Assembly: GCF_002699985.1 (NCBI RefSeq)
Contig: NZ_LKBT01000001.1
Location: 248,001 to 312,000 of the forward strand
Source of the DNA: Pseudomonas sp. ICMP 561
GTDB lineage: Bacteria > Pseudomonadota > Gammaproteobacteria > Pseudomonadales > Pseudomonadaceae
DNA: 64,000 nt
Reading direction: 5' to 3'
The position numbers and the translations under genes are program-made. Every line of letters starts with the position of its first letter. The first letter of the stretch is position 1. The notes beneath the pieces are model-generated. The model made no database searches, was not told the origin of the DNA, and worked only from the letters and a program-made list of their open reading frames with translations. Shown one piece after another: positions 9,215 through 17,821 of the stretch.

Positions 9215-10066
9215 TTACTGAAGCAGTTTCAGTACAGCGGATGGCAGCTGGTTGGCCTGAGCCAGAACAGCTTGCGAAGCTTGTTGCAGAGTTTGTTGCT
9301 TGGTCAGGTTAGCAGTCTCTTCTGCGAAGTCGGTATCCTGAACGCGACCCAGTGCAGCGGTGGCGTTTTCGTTTACGTTCTGCAGGTTGGAGATGGTGCT
9401 GGTCAGACGGTTTTGCGAAGCACCGAGGTTCGAACGGGTTTCGTTGATGACCGACAGAGCGGCGTCGATTGCGCAGATCGAGGAGTCGATAGCGTTGGCA
9501 GCGTCAGAAGCCGAAGCACCAGTCAGAGCCAGAGTGCCGCTGTCTACGGACAGAGCCACTGCGCCGAAGCCTGTGCTCAGAACCAGGTCGATGTGGTTAG
9601 CGTCGCCAGTGTTGGAACCGACTTGCAGAGTCATGGTGCCAGCACTACCGTCGAGCAGGTTTTTGCCGTTCAGGTTGGTGCTGCTTGCGATACGAGTCAG
9701 TTCGTCAGACAACTGAGCGAATTCGGCGTTGGTCGCTTTCTGCTCGGAAGTACCGTTGGTACCGTTACGTGCCTGGATTGCCAGTTCACGCATACGCTGC
9801 AGAAGGTTGGTGGATTCTTGCAGAGCGCCTTCAGCGGTCTGAGCCATCGAGATGCCGTCGTTGGCGTTCTTGATTGCTACGGTCTGGCCACGAACCTGGC
9901 TGGTGATACGGGTTGCGATCTGCAGGCCGGCTGCGTCGTCTTTGGCGCTGTTGATTTTCAGGCCAGAAGACAAGCGAGTCATGGAAGTGGACAGAGCGTC
10001 GGAGGCGCGACCCAGGTTCTTCTGAACAGCAAGGGAAGCAACGTTAGTGTTTACGCTTAAAGCCAT
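9215..10066 (-). CDS. fliC: Flagellin FliC
   Basis: FliC is the filament subunit. The start at 10066 gives the classic N-terminus [18 protein letters not shown] and 283 residues; the longer upstream frame is non-coding leader. The conserved D0/D1 parts are residues 1-140 and 190-283, with a short variable middle of about 50 residues, as in P. syringae-type flagellins. The flg22 region is present ([18 protein letters not shown]). The C-terminus ends [14 protein letters not shown]. An odd feature is Cys198 ([10 protein letters not shown], codon TGC at 9473-9475), in a protein class normally free of cysteine. A FliA promoter and a terminator bracket the gene. The adjacent glycosylation genes suggest the product is O-glycosylated. 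Confidence 0.97.
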   Translation of the reverse strand: MALSVNTNVASLAVQKNLGRASDALSTSMTRLSSGLKINSAKDDAAGLQIATRITSQVRGQTVAIKNANDGISMAQTAEGALQESTNLLQRMRELAIQARNGTNGTSEQKATNAEFAQLSDELTRIASSTNLNGKNLLDGSAGTMTLQVGSNTGDANHIDLVLSTGFGAVALSVDSGTLALTGASASDAANAIDSSICAIDAALSVINETRSNLGASQNRLTSTISNLQNVNENATAALGRVQDTDFAEETANLTKQQTLQQASQAVLAQANQLPSAVLKLLQ

Positions 10067-10145
10067 GATGAAATCCTCATTGGTTGGGTGCTGCGGCTTC
10101 CGGCCCTGGCGACAGCCGGGTTGGCACAGAGAACCTTCGTAATAG

Positions 10146-10172
10146 TTATCGTCGTCTACCCTGTTTGCTTTA
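10146..10172 (-). promoter_or_regulatory. FliA (sigma-28) promoter of fliC
   Basis: Minus strand: TAAAGCAA (10165-10172), an 11-bp spacer, and GACGATAA (10146-10153). It matches TAAAG...CGATAA of the FliA consensus at the correct spacing, about 80 bp upstream of the fliC ATG. Confidence 0.88.
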
Positions 10173-10311
10173 GGTGTATTTGAAAAAAAATTCCAGCACT
10201 TGGGCAATTTTCTTCAAAAACAACGACTTAACGAAAAAACACATTAACCAAGAGGTCTTGCAACTTTAGATAAAACCAGAGTGCCGTCAAAAAACCGCCT
10301 TAATCTGGCCT

Positions 10312-10569
10312 TTAGCCTCTAAGCAATACTGCTAGTTCGTACTCCATATAGTCGGCCAGTCCAAGCCAATCCTGAGCCTGTTGACACGCCAGCATGGTCG
10401 TCAGCAACTGCACCCATTGCTGCTGCACACCGGGGGAGCGCTCATCAAGATGGCTGCCAGCACTTTCAAACACATCAATCATATCCAGCCCCGCCTCGAC
10501 GCTACGCCCCAAACGAAACAGACCGGCGCATGCGGTGCAGTGCGCGATACATTGCTCGACCGTCGTCAT
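10312..10569 (-). CDS. Small helical protein of unknown function in the glycosylation island
   Basis: An 85-residue acidic, helix-rich protein (MTTVEQCIAHCTACAGLFRLG...) that I do not recognise. Its ATG overlaps the stop codon of the upstream Maf-type gene by four bases (ATGA), so the two are translationally coupled and probably work together. Three cysteines lie near the N-terminus (C7, C11, C14), but there is no second cluster that would suggest metal binding. There is no signal peptide or membrane segment. Its position between the Maf gene and fliC suggests a role in flagellin modification or handling. That is inference from context only. Confidence 0.7.
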   Translation of the reverse strand: MTTVEQCIAHCTACAGLFRLGRSVEAGLDMIDVFESAGSHLDERSPGVQQQWVQLLTTMLACQQAQDWLGLADYMEYELAVLLRG

Positions 10570-11858
10570 TGCACGAACTCCTTATTAAAAGCTGTGCCAG
10601 CGATCATCGCCCCTGCCCGGCTGCTATTAAGGAACTGCACGTCAGGGTGCAGGTAGATATAGCGCTCCAGCTCGCCGAGATAGCGGCGGAAATTCAGTTG
10701 CGTCCTGACTCGCTGGCCATAACCGTCAAGCACCCATTGCCGGGCATGATCGATAGAAGGACCAAGAGTTCCGTCGGCCCACCCGGCATGGGTCTTGTTC
10801 ATCGGATAAGCGAAATCGGTACCGAACAGTGTCACCCGCGACGCCCCCATCTGCACGGCCAGATCCACCGCAGGATGAATCACGCTGCCGCCGCCGAACA
10901 ACTCGCCACGGCTAACGTGCTTGCGCAACTCATCATGTATCGAGCCTGGCGAATAACTGGCGTATCGCGGCCCTTCCCAGGCCTGGATCACCAGAGGGTC
11001 GCTCAAGGGCTTATAGACCAGCACGATTTCTGCCGAGTCAGCCGGTGGCAGGTGTGCAGTCGTGATCTTCTGATCAATGCTCACCACAAAGTCCGGCCTT
11101 ATGCCGTGGGCAAGCAGCGGTTTGTAGGCGGTGTCGACACAGATAAACAGTGGACGTTGCTCGCCCGCACGAATGCTCAGCAGCCTTTCAAAGTGCTGCT
11201 CAAGACTCGGCCCGGTGCCTATCACATACATTTCCCGGCTCACGTGCTGGCCGAACAGCTCGGTCACGTCCCGGTCGGAGCTGACCAGCTCAAGGTTCGC
11301 CAGCAAACGCTCAACGATGTGCGGCGCTTGCGGATCGAACTCACGATTATTGAAATGCAGATGGACTTCACTGACCAGTCGGTCCCGAATCCGCGCATTG
11401 ACCTCATCCGCCAGCTCCAGCTCGGCAGGCAATGCGAAGAACGGCAACTGAATCTCGCGGTCATCAGCGGCATAACCCAGCTCGACCCGAGGATCGCTGA
11501 GCCAGGACGTCTGATCAGCAAGCCTGAGCACCAGCGAGAACAAAGCCCCGTTGAGGATATGCACCTGCAAGCGCTGCAAGTCGGGCCGCTCCAGCAATAC
11601 CTGCTGCAGGTCGCCAAGCCCGGTGCCATATAAATGCAGCGGTGAGTTTTGAGCCGGCAGGCTGGCGGCCTGAAAGCGCGCCTCGGCGGTTCGGTCATGG
11701 CGACTGGTCAATTGTATGCCCGAGACACTCAGGGTCGCTTCAAGTCCATTAACCAGTTCGACCTGAAGCGCCTCGTAATCTTCATCCAGCAACCTGGCAA
11801 ACACCTGCGGCCAGCGATCCTGAAGCACCGCGGCATTTAACTGGAAGCTGTCATCCAT
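10566..11858 (-). CDS. Motility accessory factor (Maf/PseE-type, MptE-like DUF115 domain)
   Basis: 430 residues with the central DUF115/MptE-like fold seen in Maf flagellin glycosyltransferases: MYVIGTGPSLEQHFERLL (residues about 211-228), FICVDTAYKPLLAHGIRPDFVVSID, and ASRVTLFGTDFAYP. Maf proteins transfer nonulosonic acids or other sugars onto Ser/Thr of flagellin in the cytoplasm before export. No nonulosonic acid synthesis genes are visible in this window, so the donor sugar is unknown. GTGAGG precedes the ATG. Only 30 bp separate this start from the terminator hairpin of the upstream KASIII gene, leaving little room for a promoter. It is coupled to the downstream 85-residue gene. Confidence 0.82.
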   Translation of the reverse strand: MDDSFQLNAAVLQDRWPQVFARLLDEDYEALQVELVNGLEATLSVSGIQLTSRHDRTAEARFQAASLPAQNSPLHLYGTGLGDLQQVLLERPDLQRLQVHILNGALFSLVLRLADQTSWLSDPRVELGYAADDREIQLPFFALPAELELADEVNARIRDRLVSEVHLHFNNREFDPQAPHIVERLLANLELVSSDRDVTELFGQHVSREMYVIGTGPSLEQHFERLLSIRAGEQRPLFICVDTAYKPLLAHGIRPDFVVSIDQKITTAHLPPADSAEIVLVYKPLSDPLVIQAWEGPRYASYSPGSIHDELRKHVSRGELFGGGSVIHPAVDLAVQMGASRVTLFGTDFAYPMNKTHAGWADGTLGPSIDHARQWVLDGYGQRVRTQLNFRRYLGELERYIYLHPDVQFLNSSRAGAMIAGTAFNKEFVQ

Positions 11859-11881
11859 AAGACCTCACCCAAATTCCGGAC

Positions 11882-11925
11882 AAAAAAATAGCGCTCAAGA
11901 GTAACCGTCCTGAGCGCTATTTTTT
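11882..11925. terminator. Bidirectional-type terminator after the KASIII-like gene
   Basis: TAGCGCTCA (11889-11897) and TGAGCGCTA (11911-11919) form a perfect 9-bp stem, with A7 on one side and T6 on the other. On the minus strand it lies 20 bp past the KASIII-like stop codon and ends in seven T residues. Confidence 0.88.
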
Positions 11926-11939
11926 ACTGCAATATTCGA

Positions 11940-12866
11940 TCAGGGCCGATAAATGATCGCCGAGCCCCAGGACAAGCCAACGCCAAAACCGCTGAGCGCA
12001 ACGCGTTTCCAGCTGGCATCCAGCACATGCTTCTCAAGCAGCAATGGGATGCTGGAAGAAATGGTATTACCCGTTTCCAGCATGTCTTTGATGAATTTTT
12101 CCGGCTCGCCTTCAAAACGTCGCGCCACGGCATCGACAATCGCCGCGCTGCCTTGGTGAATGCAGAATGCGTCAATATCGCTTTGATCCAGATCCGACTC
12201 CTGCAACAACTCATGCAGGTGTGCAGGCACCTTGAGCAGTGCGAAGTTGAAGACCTGGCGGCCATTCATGAAAAACACGCCATTGCTGACTTTCAAGTGA
12301 GCGGCCCCGGAGCCGTCGGTACCGAACTTGGCCTTGCCCAATTGCCAGGGCGCGTCCTCGCCCATCCAGGTTGCAGTGGCGGCATCGCCAAACAGCATCG
12401 TGGTGTTGCGATCTTCCGGATCGACGATCTTCGAATAAGGATCGGCAGTGACCAGCAGACCGTTTTTCAGGCCTGCTGCTTCCATGAAACCTTTAAGTGC
12501 ATAAATGCCGTAAACATAACCGGAGCAGCCAAGGGATATGTCGAACGCTGCCACATTCGTTGGCAGGCCCAGTTTGTCCTGAACGATAGCGGCAGTGTGT
12601 GGCAAGCCTTCCTCGTCACCGTTCTGCGTGACAACAATCAGCGCATCGATGGACTCGCGTTTGAGGTCCGGATTATTGGCGAACAGGGCGTTGACTGCCT
12701 CGACGCACAGATCGGAGGTTTCCTGTGCATCATCCTTGCGCGGTAGAAAAGCGGAGCCGATCTTGCCAAGGATGAATTCGTCATCCTTGCCGAATTTCGC
12801 ACCCTGGGCGTAGTTGTCGACGCCAGCCAGAGGTACGTAACTCGCTATGCTTTTTATGCCAATCAT
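11940..12866 (-). CDS. 3-oxoacyl-ACP synthase III-like enzyme (FabH/KASIII family)
   Basis: A thiolase-fold condensing enzyme of 308 residues. The catalytic triad is visible: Cys114 (SLGCSGYVYG), His237 (CIHQGS) and Asn267 (ETGNTISSS). The start MIGIKSIASYVPLAG is chosen because GGGAAG lies 5 bp before it; an ATG one codon earlier has spacing that is too short. In P. syringae a KASIII homologue lies between fliC and flgL in the flagellin glycosylation locus, next to fgt genes. It probably makes or transfers an acyl group used on the glycan or its sugar, since housekeeping fatty-acid genes are absent here. It is flanked by a terminator downstream and a 312-bp non-coding stretch upstream. Confidence 0.88.
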   Translation of the reverse strand: MIGIKSIASYVPLAGVDNYAQGAKFGKDDEFILGKIGSAFLPRKDDAQETSDLCVEAVNALFANNPDLKRESIDALIVVTQNGDEEGLPHTAAIVQDKLGLPTNVAAFDISLGCSGYVYGIYALKGFMEAAGLKNGLLVTADPYSKIVDPEDRNTTMLFGDAATATWMGEDAPWQLGKAKFGTDGSGAAHLKVSNGVFFMNGRQVFNFALLKVPAHLHELLQESDLDQSDIDAFCIHQGSAAIVDAVARRFEGEPEKFIKDMLETGNTISSSIPLLLEKHVLDASWKRVALSGFGVGLSWGSAIIYRP

Positions 12867-13178
12867 CATGGCTTCCCAATATAAATAGCTGAATATCACC
12901 GTTTGCCCGATGACTCGGCATCGAAAACAAATGGCTTTTGACCCATGAAAAAAGAGCAGCGAAGGAGTTTGACCGGTCCCGGATTACCGTGAAATCAGCC
13001 TGACGCCATCATCGCCCGCGAGCACGATACAGTGAAGATGCGCGTTATGACTCATAGGTCACTAAGTTTTATACCCTTTTAGCGCATGGCATGACACTGT
13101 TGAGGGCTGTCATCGTGCAGGGATTCACTAAAAAACTTCAAGATGTCATGGAAGTTTGGGTTGGAATCTCTACGTCTT
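12867..13178. other. Non-coding stretch upstream of the KASIII-like gene
   Basis: 312 bp between the KASIII-like start and repeat element A. It should hold the promoter of the KASIII-like gene. I found no FliA or sigma-54 match on the minus strand, and no open frame that looks coding. Confidence 0.5.
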
Positions 13179-13919
13179 GTGTACTTATCCGTTGGCGGGG
13201 TAACGGCTGATATTGGTTGCGCATTTACAGCGCGTCACTTTTGGGGCCCAAAAGTAACCAAAAGGCCTTTACCCCACCCCTCGGCACCTCGCTGTCGCTC
13301 GGTGTACCCGCCCGCAGATCCTGAACCGTGGGCCGCCGCAACGGGCCATCCATGGCCCAATGCGGCTAACCCGGCGTCCTGCCGGGTTACCCACGGTTCA
13401 GAATCTGCGTTCGGCCAGCGTGGTTTAAGGGGGCGCCTCAGATCAACATCAAAAGCGCGGCGGCCTGACAGCCGACCTGATTGTGTGGGTTTGCCGGGCA
13501 TCTGTAGGAGCTGCCGAAGGCTGCGAAGCGGAGTGTCAGGCAACGAATGCGTTGGCTGTGATGACGTCTCGCGAACAAGTTCGCTCCTACCGGTCCGGGG
13601 TGAAACCGATGCTCTTGATCTGCTTTTGATTTTGATCTCAAGCGCCTCGTTAAACCACGCCGGCCGGAATTCGATATTGCTGTGTGGGGCAAACCGGCAG
13701 GGATGCCGGTTTAGCCGCCTCAGGCCATGGATGGCCGGTGGCGGCGGCCCCACGCAGCAATGTCGGATTACGGGTATGCCGAGCGACAGCGAGGCACCCA
13801 GTGGTGGGGCAAGAGCGTTTTGCTTACTTTTGTCTGGGCCGGCTTCCGGATGTTCAAAAGTGAGGCGCTGTAAAAGCGCAACCAATAGAAGCCATGACTA
13901 CGGTAACGGATATGTACAC
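13179..13919. repeat. Palindromic intergenic element A (~741 bp)
   Basis: Element ends are GTGTACTTATCC (left) and GGATATGTACAC (right). Long, interrupted inverted arms follow (TTGGTTGCGC...TTTACAGCGC...CACTTTTG on the left, the complement on the right). Inner arms include CGGCACCTCGCTGTCGCTCG against CGAGCGACAGCGAGG. The core (about 13,450-13,640) carries two REP-like segments, GTAGGAGCTGCCGAAGGCTG and GCGAACAAGTTCGCTCCTAC. A second, related copy lies at 34,866-35,647. Several open frames cross it in all directions, but they follow the palindrome and look non-coding. Confidence 0.9.
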
Positions 13920-13989
13920 CGAAGTGCGAGCAAACCAAGAAACATAAACGCCCCCACAAACATCGCAAGGGCGTCAGGACTCAGCAGAA

Positions 13990-16923
13990 CTAAACGAACA
14001 ACTGCGACCAGTTCACACCGCTCGGCTCACCCAGTGTGAACCCCTCCCCCGTCAACGACAGGTTCTTGTTGTAAGCCTGATCATGCTCGAATTGCCCAGC
14101 CCACTTACCCTTCAAAGTCGCAAGAGCCTGCGGCGCGTCCGGCAGAACACCCGAATGACAGATATGCGCCTGCGGCGTCCATACCGTCATGAAACCGAGC
14201 TGGCCAATGTTCAGACAAAGATCGACATCACTGAAGGCCTGCGCGAAATCACCTTCGTCAAAACCACCCACCTCATCAAACAGTTCCTTGCGCACCATCA
14301 GACACGCCGCCGAAACGGCCGAGTAGTTTTGCGTCACCTGCAGACGACGCATATAACCCGACTCCTCCGAATCCAGACCAATAAATGGCGAGCCCACACC
14401 GCCATTCAAGCCCAGGATCAAACCAGCCTGCGTGATCTTGCCCTCGGCATCCGTCAGCCTCGCACCCACTACCCCGACCTCGGGACGCTGGGCCTGATTG
14501 AGCAGGTTGCCTATCCAGTTCGGACCAACCACCTCACTGTCTGCGGCCAGCCATAACAGGTACTCGCCACGGGCCTGCGCGGCCATGGCATTGCACGACG
14601 CGGAAGGACTGAGCCCCGCCTCGACCTCAAGCACTCGCACCCGGCCGCCAGGCTGCTCCAGCTGACCCAGCCATTCCAGCATTTGCGGTGCCATGCCCTG
14701 ATGACTGGCCAGCAGCACTTCAAAACGCAGGTAGCGGGTGCGTTGCAAGATGCTGATCAGGCAGCGCTGGAGCCGCTCAAGCTCGACCTCGCCGTGCAGA
14801 ATGACGCTCACCAGTGGACGCTCGGTATGGCGATAGTCGATGTGATGGATACCATTGGCCTCGCACGTGACCTGCGCCTTATAGCCACGCGCACTCAAAT
14901 GGCGGGTCAATGCCAGTCGCTCTTGAGTATTTTCAGTAGTCGACGGCGTATCACAAATCATCAACGGCTCATCGAGATGAGCCAGCCAGCCCAGACCGCC
15001 TTGCTGGATAATTCTCAACAGCAGGTCGAATTCCAGAGCGTCGGTGAATTCAGCAGAGTAACCACCGGCCTCGATCAGCACATCACGACGGACCAGCCAG
15101 TGGCGAGCCATCAATGACGGAATGCTTTGCAGCAGATCCAGGTTGAAGCCTGGTCGGAAAATATCCCGCAACGCCCCGTTCGCCTGACGATGAATTTCGT
15201 CGGCGCAGACGGCGCGGCACTCGGGAGCGGCCAGCAACTCAAGGCCAGCCAGCAAAAGGCCGGCCGCTGTGAACTGGTCACCGGCTTCGGCCAGCATCAG
15301 CCAGTCCGTGGATAGCTGGCGAGCAATCTGGTTGAGTTTCTCGACATAGTTGTTCTGGGTGACTTTGACGAAGTGCAGCGTGCTGCCGAACGTCGTTGCA
15401 CTCGGCGGCTCATCCGTCGTGAACACCACCACCTTGAAGCCCTTGTAGAGACCTTCGACCAGGCTGTCGAGGGTGGTCTGCAACTTATGGATGTCGTTGT
15501 CGAGATTGAGTACCAACAGACCAAATTGCGGCGGAGCGCCCTTGGTCTTGAGATAGCGACCTATCGCCCCCTGCTCCTCGATACCTGGAGTACGGGCTGC
15601 CAGCCACTTCAGCAAGCGGCCAGATTGCATGCCGGCAAACGTCTGCTGGTTGTCATATTCATAAATCGAATCAAGACGCTCAGCCCAGGCGAGCATATCG
15701 CTCGAACGGTCATGTTCCTGATTAAGCTCGAGCTGCTGCGCCAGTTGTTTAATCACCCGACGGTTGAATGCGTTTAGGTGCATCGCATCCCACAGACGCG
15801 GGATCTGCGTCTCGGCGGTGTCATTGCCGCGAACGGTTAATAGCTCTTCCTGCAAGGCCCATATACCTTCCAGGGCTTCAAGCTGTACGCGCGCTGCTGG
15901 CATCGCATGCAGGAAGAATTCGATTTCGGTCAACTGGTCGAAAAATGCCTGGTTGTAATAGGGCATTTCCACATACTGCAGAGGACCAAAACGACGCTCC
16001 GGCCCATCCTCAGGGACGTTCCAGGTTGATTCAAAAATCAATTCGTTGGTCAGGGAGCGACGAGCAAGCAGGCATTGGCCCATCGCGGTAAAGCTATCCA
16101 CCACCACCTGGCGGCGCTGCTCAACGCTGAGGTCCTTCATGTCCGCGGGCAGTGACGCACAGAAATCAATAAACGCCTCACGCTCCCTGACAGATTGCTC
16201 ATCGGTAAACAGCAGGGAGTGAGACACTTCGGTCTTGTGCTCAGAAGTTCCGACGTTGATTTCCCGCACCACGTACGGTGCATTCAGAACTCGCGCCTTG
16301 GCAGAGGCCAACAGGAAATACGCATGGCCAATTTCCTGCCACTGCATCGAGGTATTTTCCGGCAGTGTGGCGTACCACTCCTTCAGTAGCGAAGTGCGGG
16401 TAACGGCATAGAAAGGCGGCACGAACTGCCCCATGAACTCGACAACACGTTCCTGGGCCAGATCAGAGCAGTAGTCTTCCTGAATCTTCTTGTCGCGACG
16501 GAAGTATTTGACGTGTTTACCCAAGGACGCATACATCAGGCAATAGCCGTGGCACATGCCGTAATCAGGGTTGTCGTGCAGGAAATCCACTGAAGCCTGC
16601 AACGTGTCGTGCAGGATGAAGTCGTCATCCGAGACAAATACCATGTAAGGCGTGGAAACCAGCGGAACGCCGTACACCAGCTTGGTCTGCAAGCCCCAAT
16701 AACCAAACTGCGGCAGGTGCTGATAGTCGATGTCGGCAACCGTTTGCGTCGGCAAATCCGTTGCTTTCTCGGCAGATGAGTCCAGTACCAGAATCCTGCA
16801 AGGCAGCGTCTGATAGTAGCGCAACGCCCGACGCAGAAAAGCCGGACGATTGTGACTGATGATCACCAGCGTAAGCTGTTCACTCAACGGCGGGCGATGG
16901 CTGGAAAGGTGCTGGCCTTGCAT
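13990..16923 (-). CDS. Large multidomain glycosyltransferase, Fgt2-like
   Basis: A 977-residue protein starting at ATG 16923 (MQGQHLSSHRPPLSE) with GGGGA 8 bp upstream; the longer frame would begin at TTG with no ribosome site. The N-terminal glycosyltransferase domain (about 15-250) has TLVIISHNRPAFLRRAL and an acidic metal-binding motif VFVSDDDFIL. A second GT-A-like region follows at about 485-690 (GLLVLNLDNDIHKLQ... FRPGFNLDLLQS). A third, GT2-type, spans about 720-940 (PLVSVILHGEVELERL... SDVDLCLNIGQLGF), in which the usual acidic triad is replaced by AADSE. It resembles the giant flagellin glycosyltransferases of P. syringae (Fgt proteins). It is the last gene of the sugar operon, 54 bp after the CmcI-like gene. 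Confidence 0.83.
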   Translation of the reverse strand: MQGQHLSSHRPPLSEQLTLVIISHNRPAFLRRALRYYQTLPCRILVLDSSAEKATDLPTQTVADIDYQHLPQFGYWGLQTKLVYGVPLVSTPYMVFVSDDDFILHDTLQASVDFLHDNPDYGMCHGYCLMYASLGKHVKYFRRDKKIQEDYCSDLAQERVVEFMGQFVPPFYAVTRTSLLKEWYATLPENTSMQWQEIGHAYFLLASAKARVLNAPYVVREINVGTSEHKTEVSHSLLFTDEQSVREREAFIDFCASLPADMKDLSVEQRRQVVVDSFTAMGQCLLARRSLTNELIFESTWNVPEDGPERRFGPLQYVEMPYYNQAFFDQLTEIEFFLHAMPAARVQLEALEGIWALQEELLTVRGNDTAETQIPRLWDAMHLNAFNRRVIKQLAQQLELNQEHDRSSDMLAWAERLDSIYEYDNQQTFAGMQSGRLLKWLAARTPGIEEQGAIGRYLKTKGAPPQFGLLVLNLDNDIHKLQTTLDSLVEGLYKGFKVVVFTTDEPPSATTFGSTLHFVKVTQNNYVEKLNQIARQLSTDWLMLAEAGDQFTAAGLLLAGLELLAAPECRAVCADEIHRQANGALRDIFRPGFNLDLLQSIPSLMARHWLVRRDVLIEAGGYSAEFTDALEFDLLLRIIQQGGLGWLAHLDEPLMICDTPSTTENTQERLALTRHLSARGYKAQVTCEANGIHHIDYRHTERPLVSVILHGEVELERLQRCLISILQRTRYLRFEVLLASHQGMAPQMLEWLGQLEQPGGRVRVLEVEAGLSPSASCNAMAAQARGEYLLWLAADSEVVGPNWIGNLLNQAQRPEVGVVGARLTDAEGKITQAGLILGLNGGVGSPFIGLDSEESGYMRRLQVTQNYSAVSAACLMVRKELFDEVGGFDEGDFAQAFSDVDLCLNIGQLGFMTVWTPQAHICHSGVLPDAPQALATLKGKWAGQFEHDQAYNKNLSLTGEGFTLGEPSGVNWSQLFV

Positions 16924-16977
16924 AAATAGTCCCCGTGCAACAGGCGATAAAGGATTCAATGACTTTGCATTCAACGA

Positions 16978-17712
16978 TTAGCGGACACGACGCAGATAGC
17001 CGTCCATCGCCACGGTGATCAGCAATTTGTTGTGAATCGATTCGTCGATCACAAAATCGGCGTTTTCCTTGAGGTAGGCCCATACGGCGGTCTTCGGGTT
17101 ATCGCCTTTGCCCCATGGGCGATCCGGGAACGCGTCCTCGGGCATGTCTTCCACCACCGTATCCATCACCACGCAATAGCTGTCCACGGAAACCAGCGGG
17201 GAATAAAGACGCAACTCTTCAAGCACGTGCTCGTGAGTGTGATTGGAGTCCAGCACCACGATGACTTTCTTGCCCGCCGCGATAGCACGCACTTGCTCGG
17301 CAGTCGCCGGATCAATGCTGGAGGCCTCGATCATCTGGATACGCTTGCTCATCGGGTGGCTTTCAATGGCCTCGCGGTTGTGCGGGCGAATATCACGGTC
17401 GATACCCAGCACTTCGCCATGCCCCTGCAGCTCAAGCAGGGAAGCGTAATAGATGATAGAACCGCCATGAGCGATGCCGCATTCGATGACCAGATCCGGC
17501 TTGATGCGCCAGATCAGTTCCTGCATCGCCATCATGTCTTGAGGCAACTGAATGATCGGGCGCCCCATCCAGGAAAAGTGATAGGTGTATTTGTGCCGGG
17601 CCGACTCGTTGTAGAACTCTTGGGCAAGGGCCTTGAGCTTCTGGTCCTGGCCCTGGTCGTTGACTTGCTCGTCGCATTCACGCTGGAATACTTGCAGTGC
17701 TGTATCCGTCAT
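16978..17712 (-). CDS. CmcI-family (cephalosporin hydroxylase-like) SAM-dependent methyltransferase
   Basis: 244 residues from MTDTALQVFQREC. Family hallmarks are LVIECGIAHGGSIIYYASLL (SAM-binding loop, about residues 70-90), GEVLGIDRDIRPHNR, and VIVVLDSNHTHEHVLEEL. Despite the name, members of this family in sugar clusters are thought to be O-methyltransferases, for example on rhamnosyl residues. Here it probably methylates a sugar hydroxyl of the flagellin glycan. The start is placed at the ATG with GAGAACAG upstream; the longer frame adds a hydrophobic stretch without a ribosome site. The gap to the upstream reductase gene is about 110 bp. Confidence 0.82.
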   Translation of the reverse strand: MTDTALQVFQRECDEQVNDQGQDQKLKALAQEFYNESARHKYTYHFSWMGRPIIQLPQDMMAMQELIWRIKPDLVIECGIAHGGSIIYYASLLELQGHGEVLGIDRDIRPHNREAIESHPMSKRIQMIEASSIDPATAEQVRAIAAGKKVIVVLDSNHTHEHVLEELRLYSPLVSVDSYCVVMDTVVEDMPEDAFPDRPWGKGDNPKTAVWAYLKENADFVIDESIHNKLLITVAMDGYLRRVR

Positions 17713-17821
17713 TTTTCTGTTCTCGATAAAGATAAGTTGAACCAATAGCCAAAGGCCTTGCGAGAAAAATCTTGCCAATGTGCCGACGCGAACCGGCGCG
17801 CATGGTGGCGCTCAACAGCAG

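Noticed and set aside
10530..11633. Plus-strand frame of 367 codons opposite the Maf gene
   Set aside because: Shadow of the Maf gene; no domain seen and no start signal.
12027..12746. Plus-strand frame opposite the KASIII-like gene
   Set aside because: Shadow; the minus strand carries the catalytic triad of the KASIII fold.
13235..13885. Open frame of 216 codons on the minus strand, and overlapping frames on both strands
   Set aside because: It coincides with palindromic element A; the composition mirrors the repeats and there is no ribosome site. Similar frames appear in element B.
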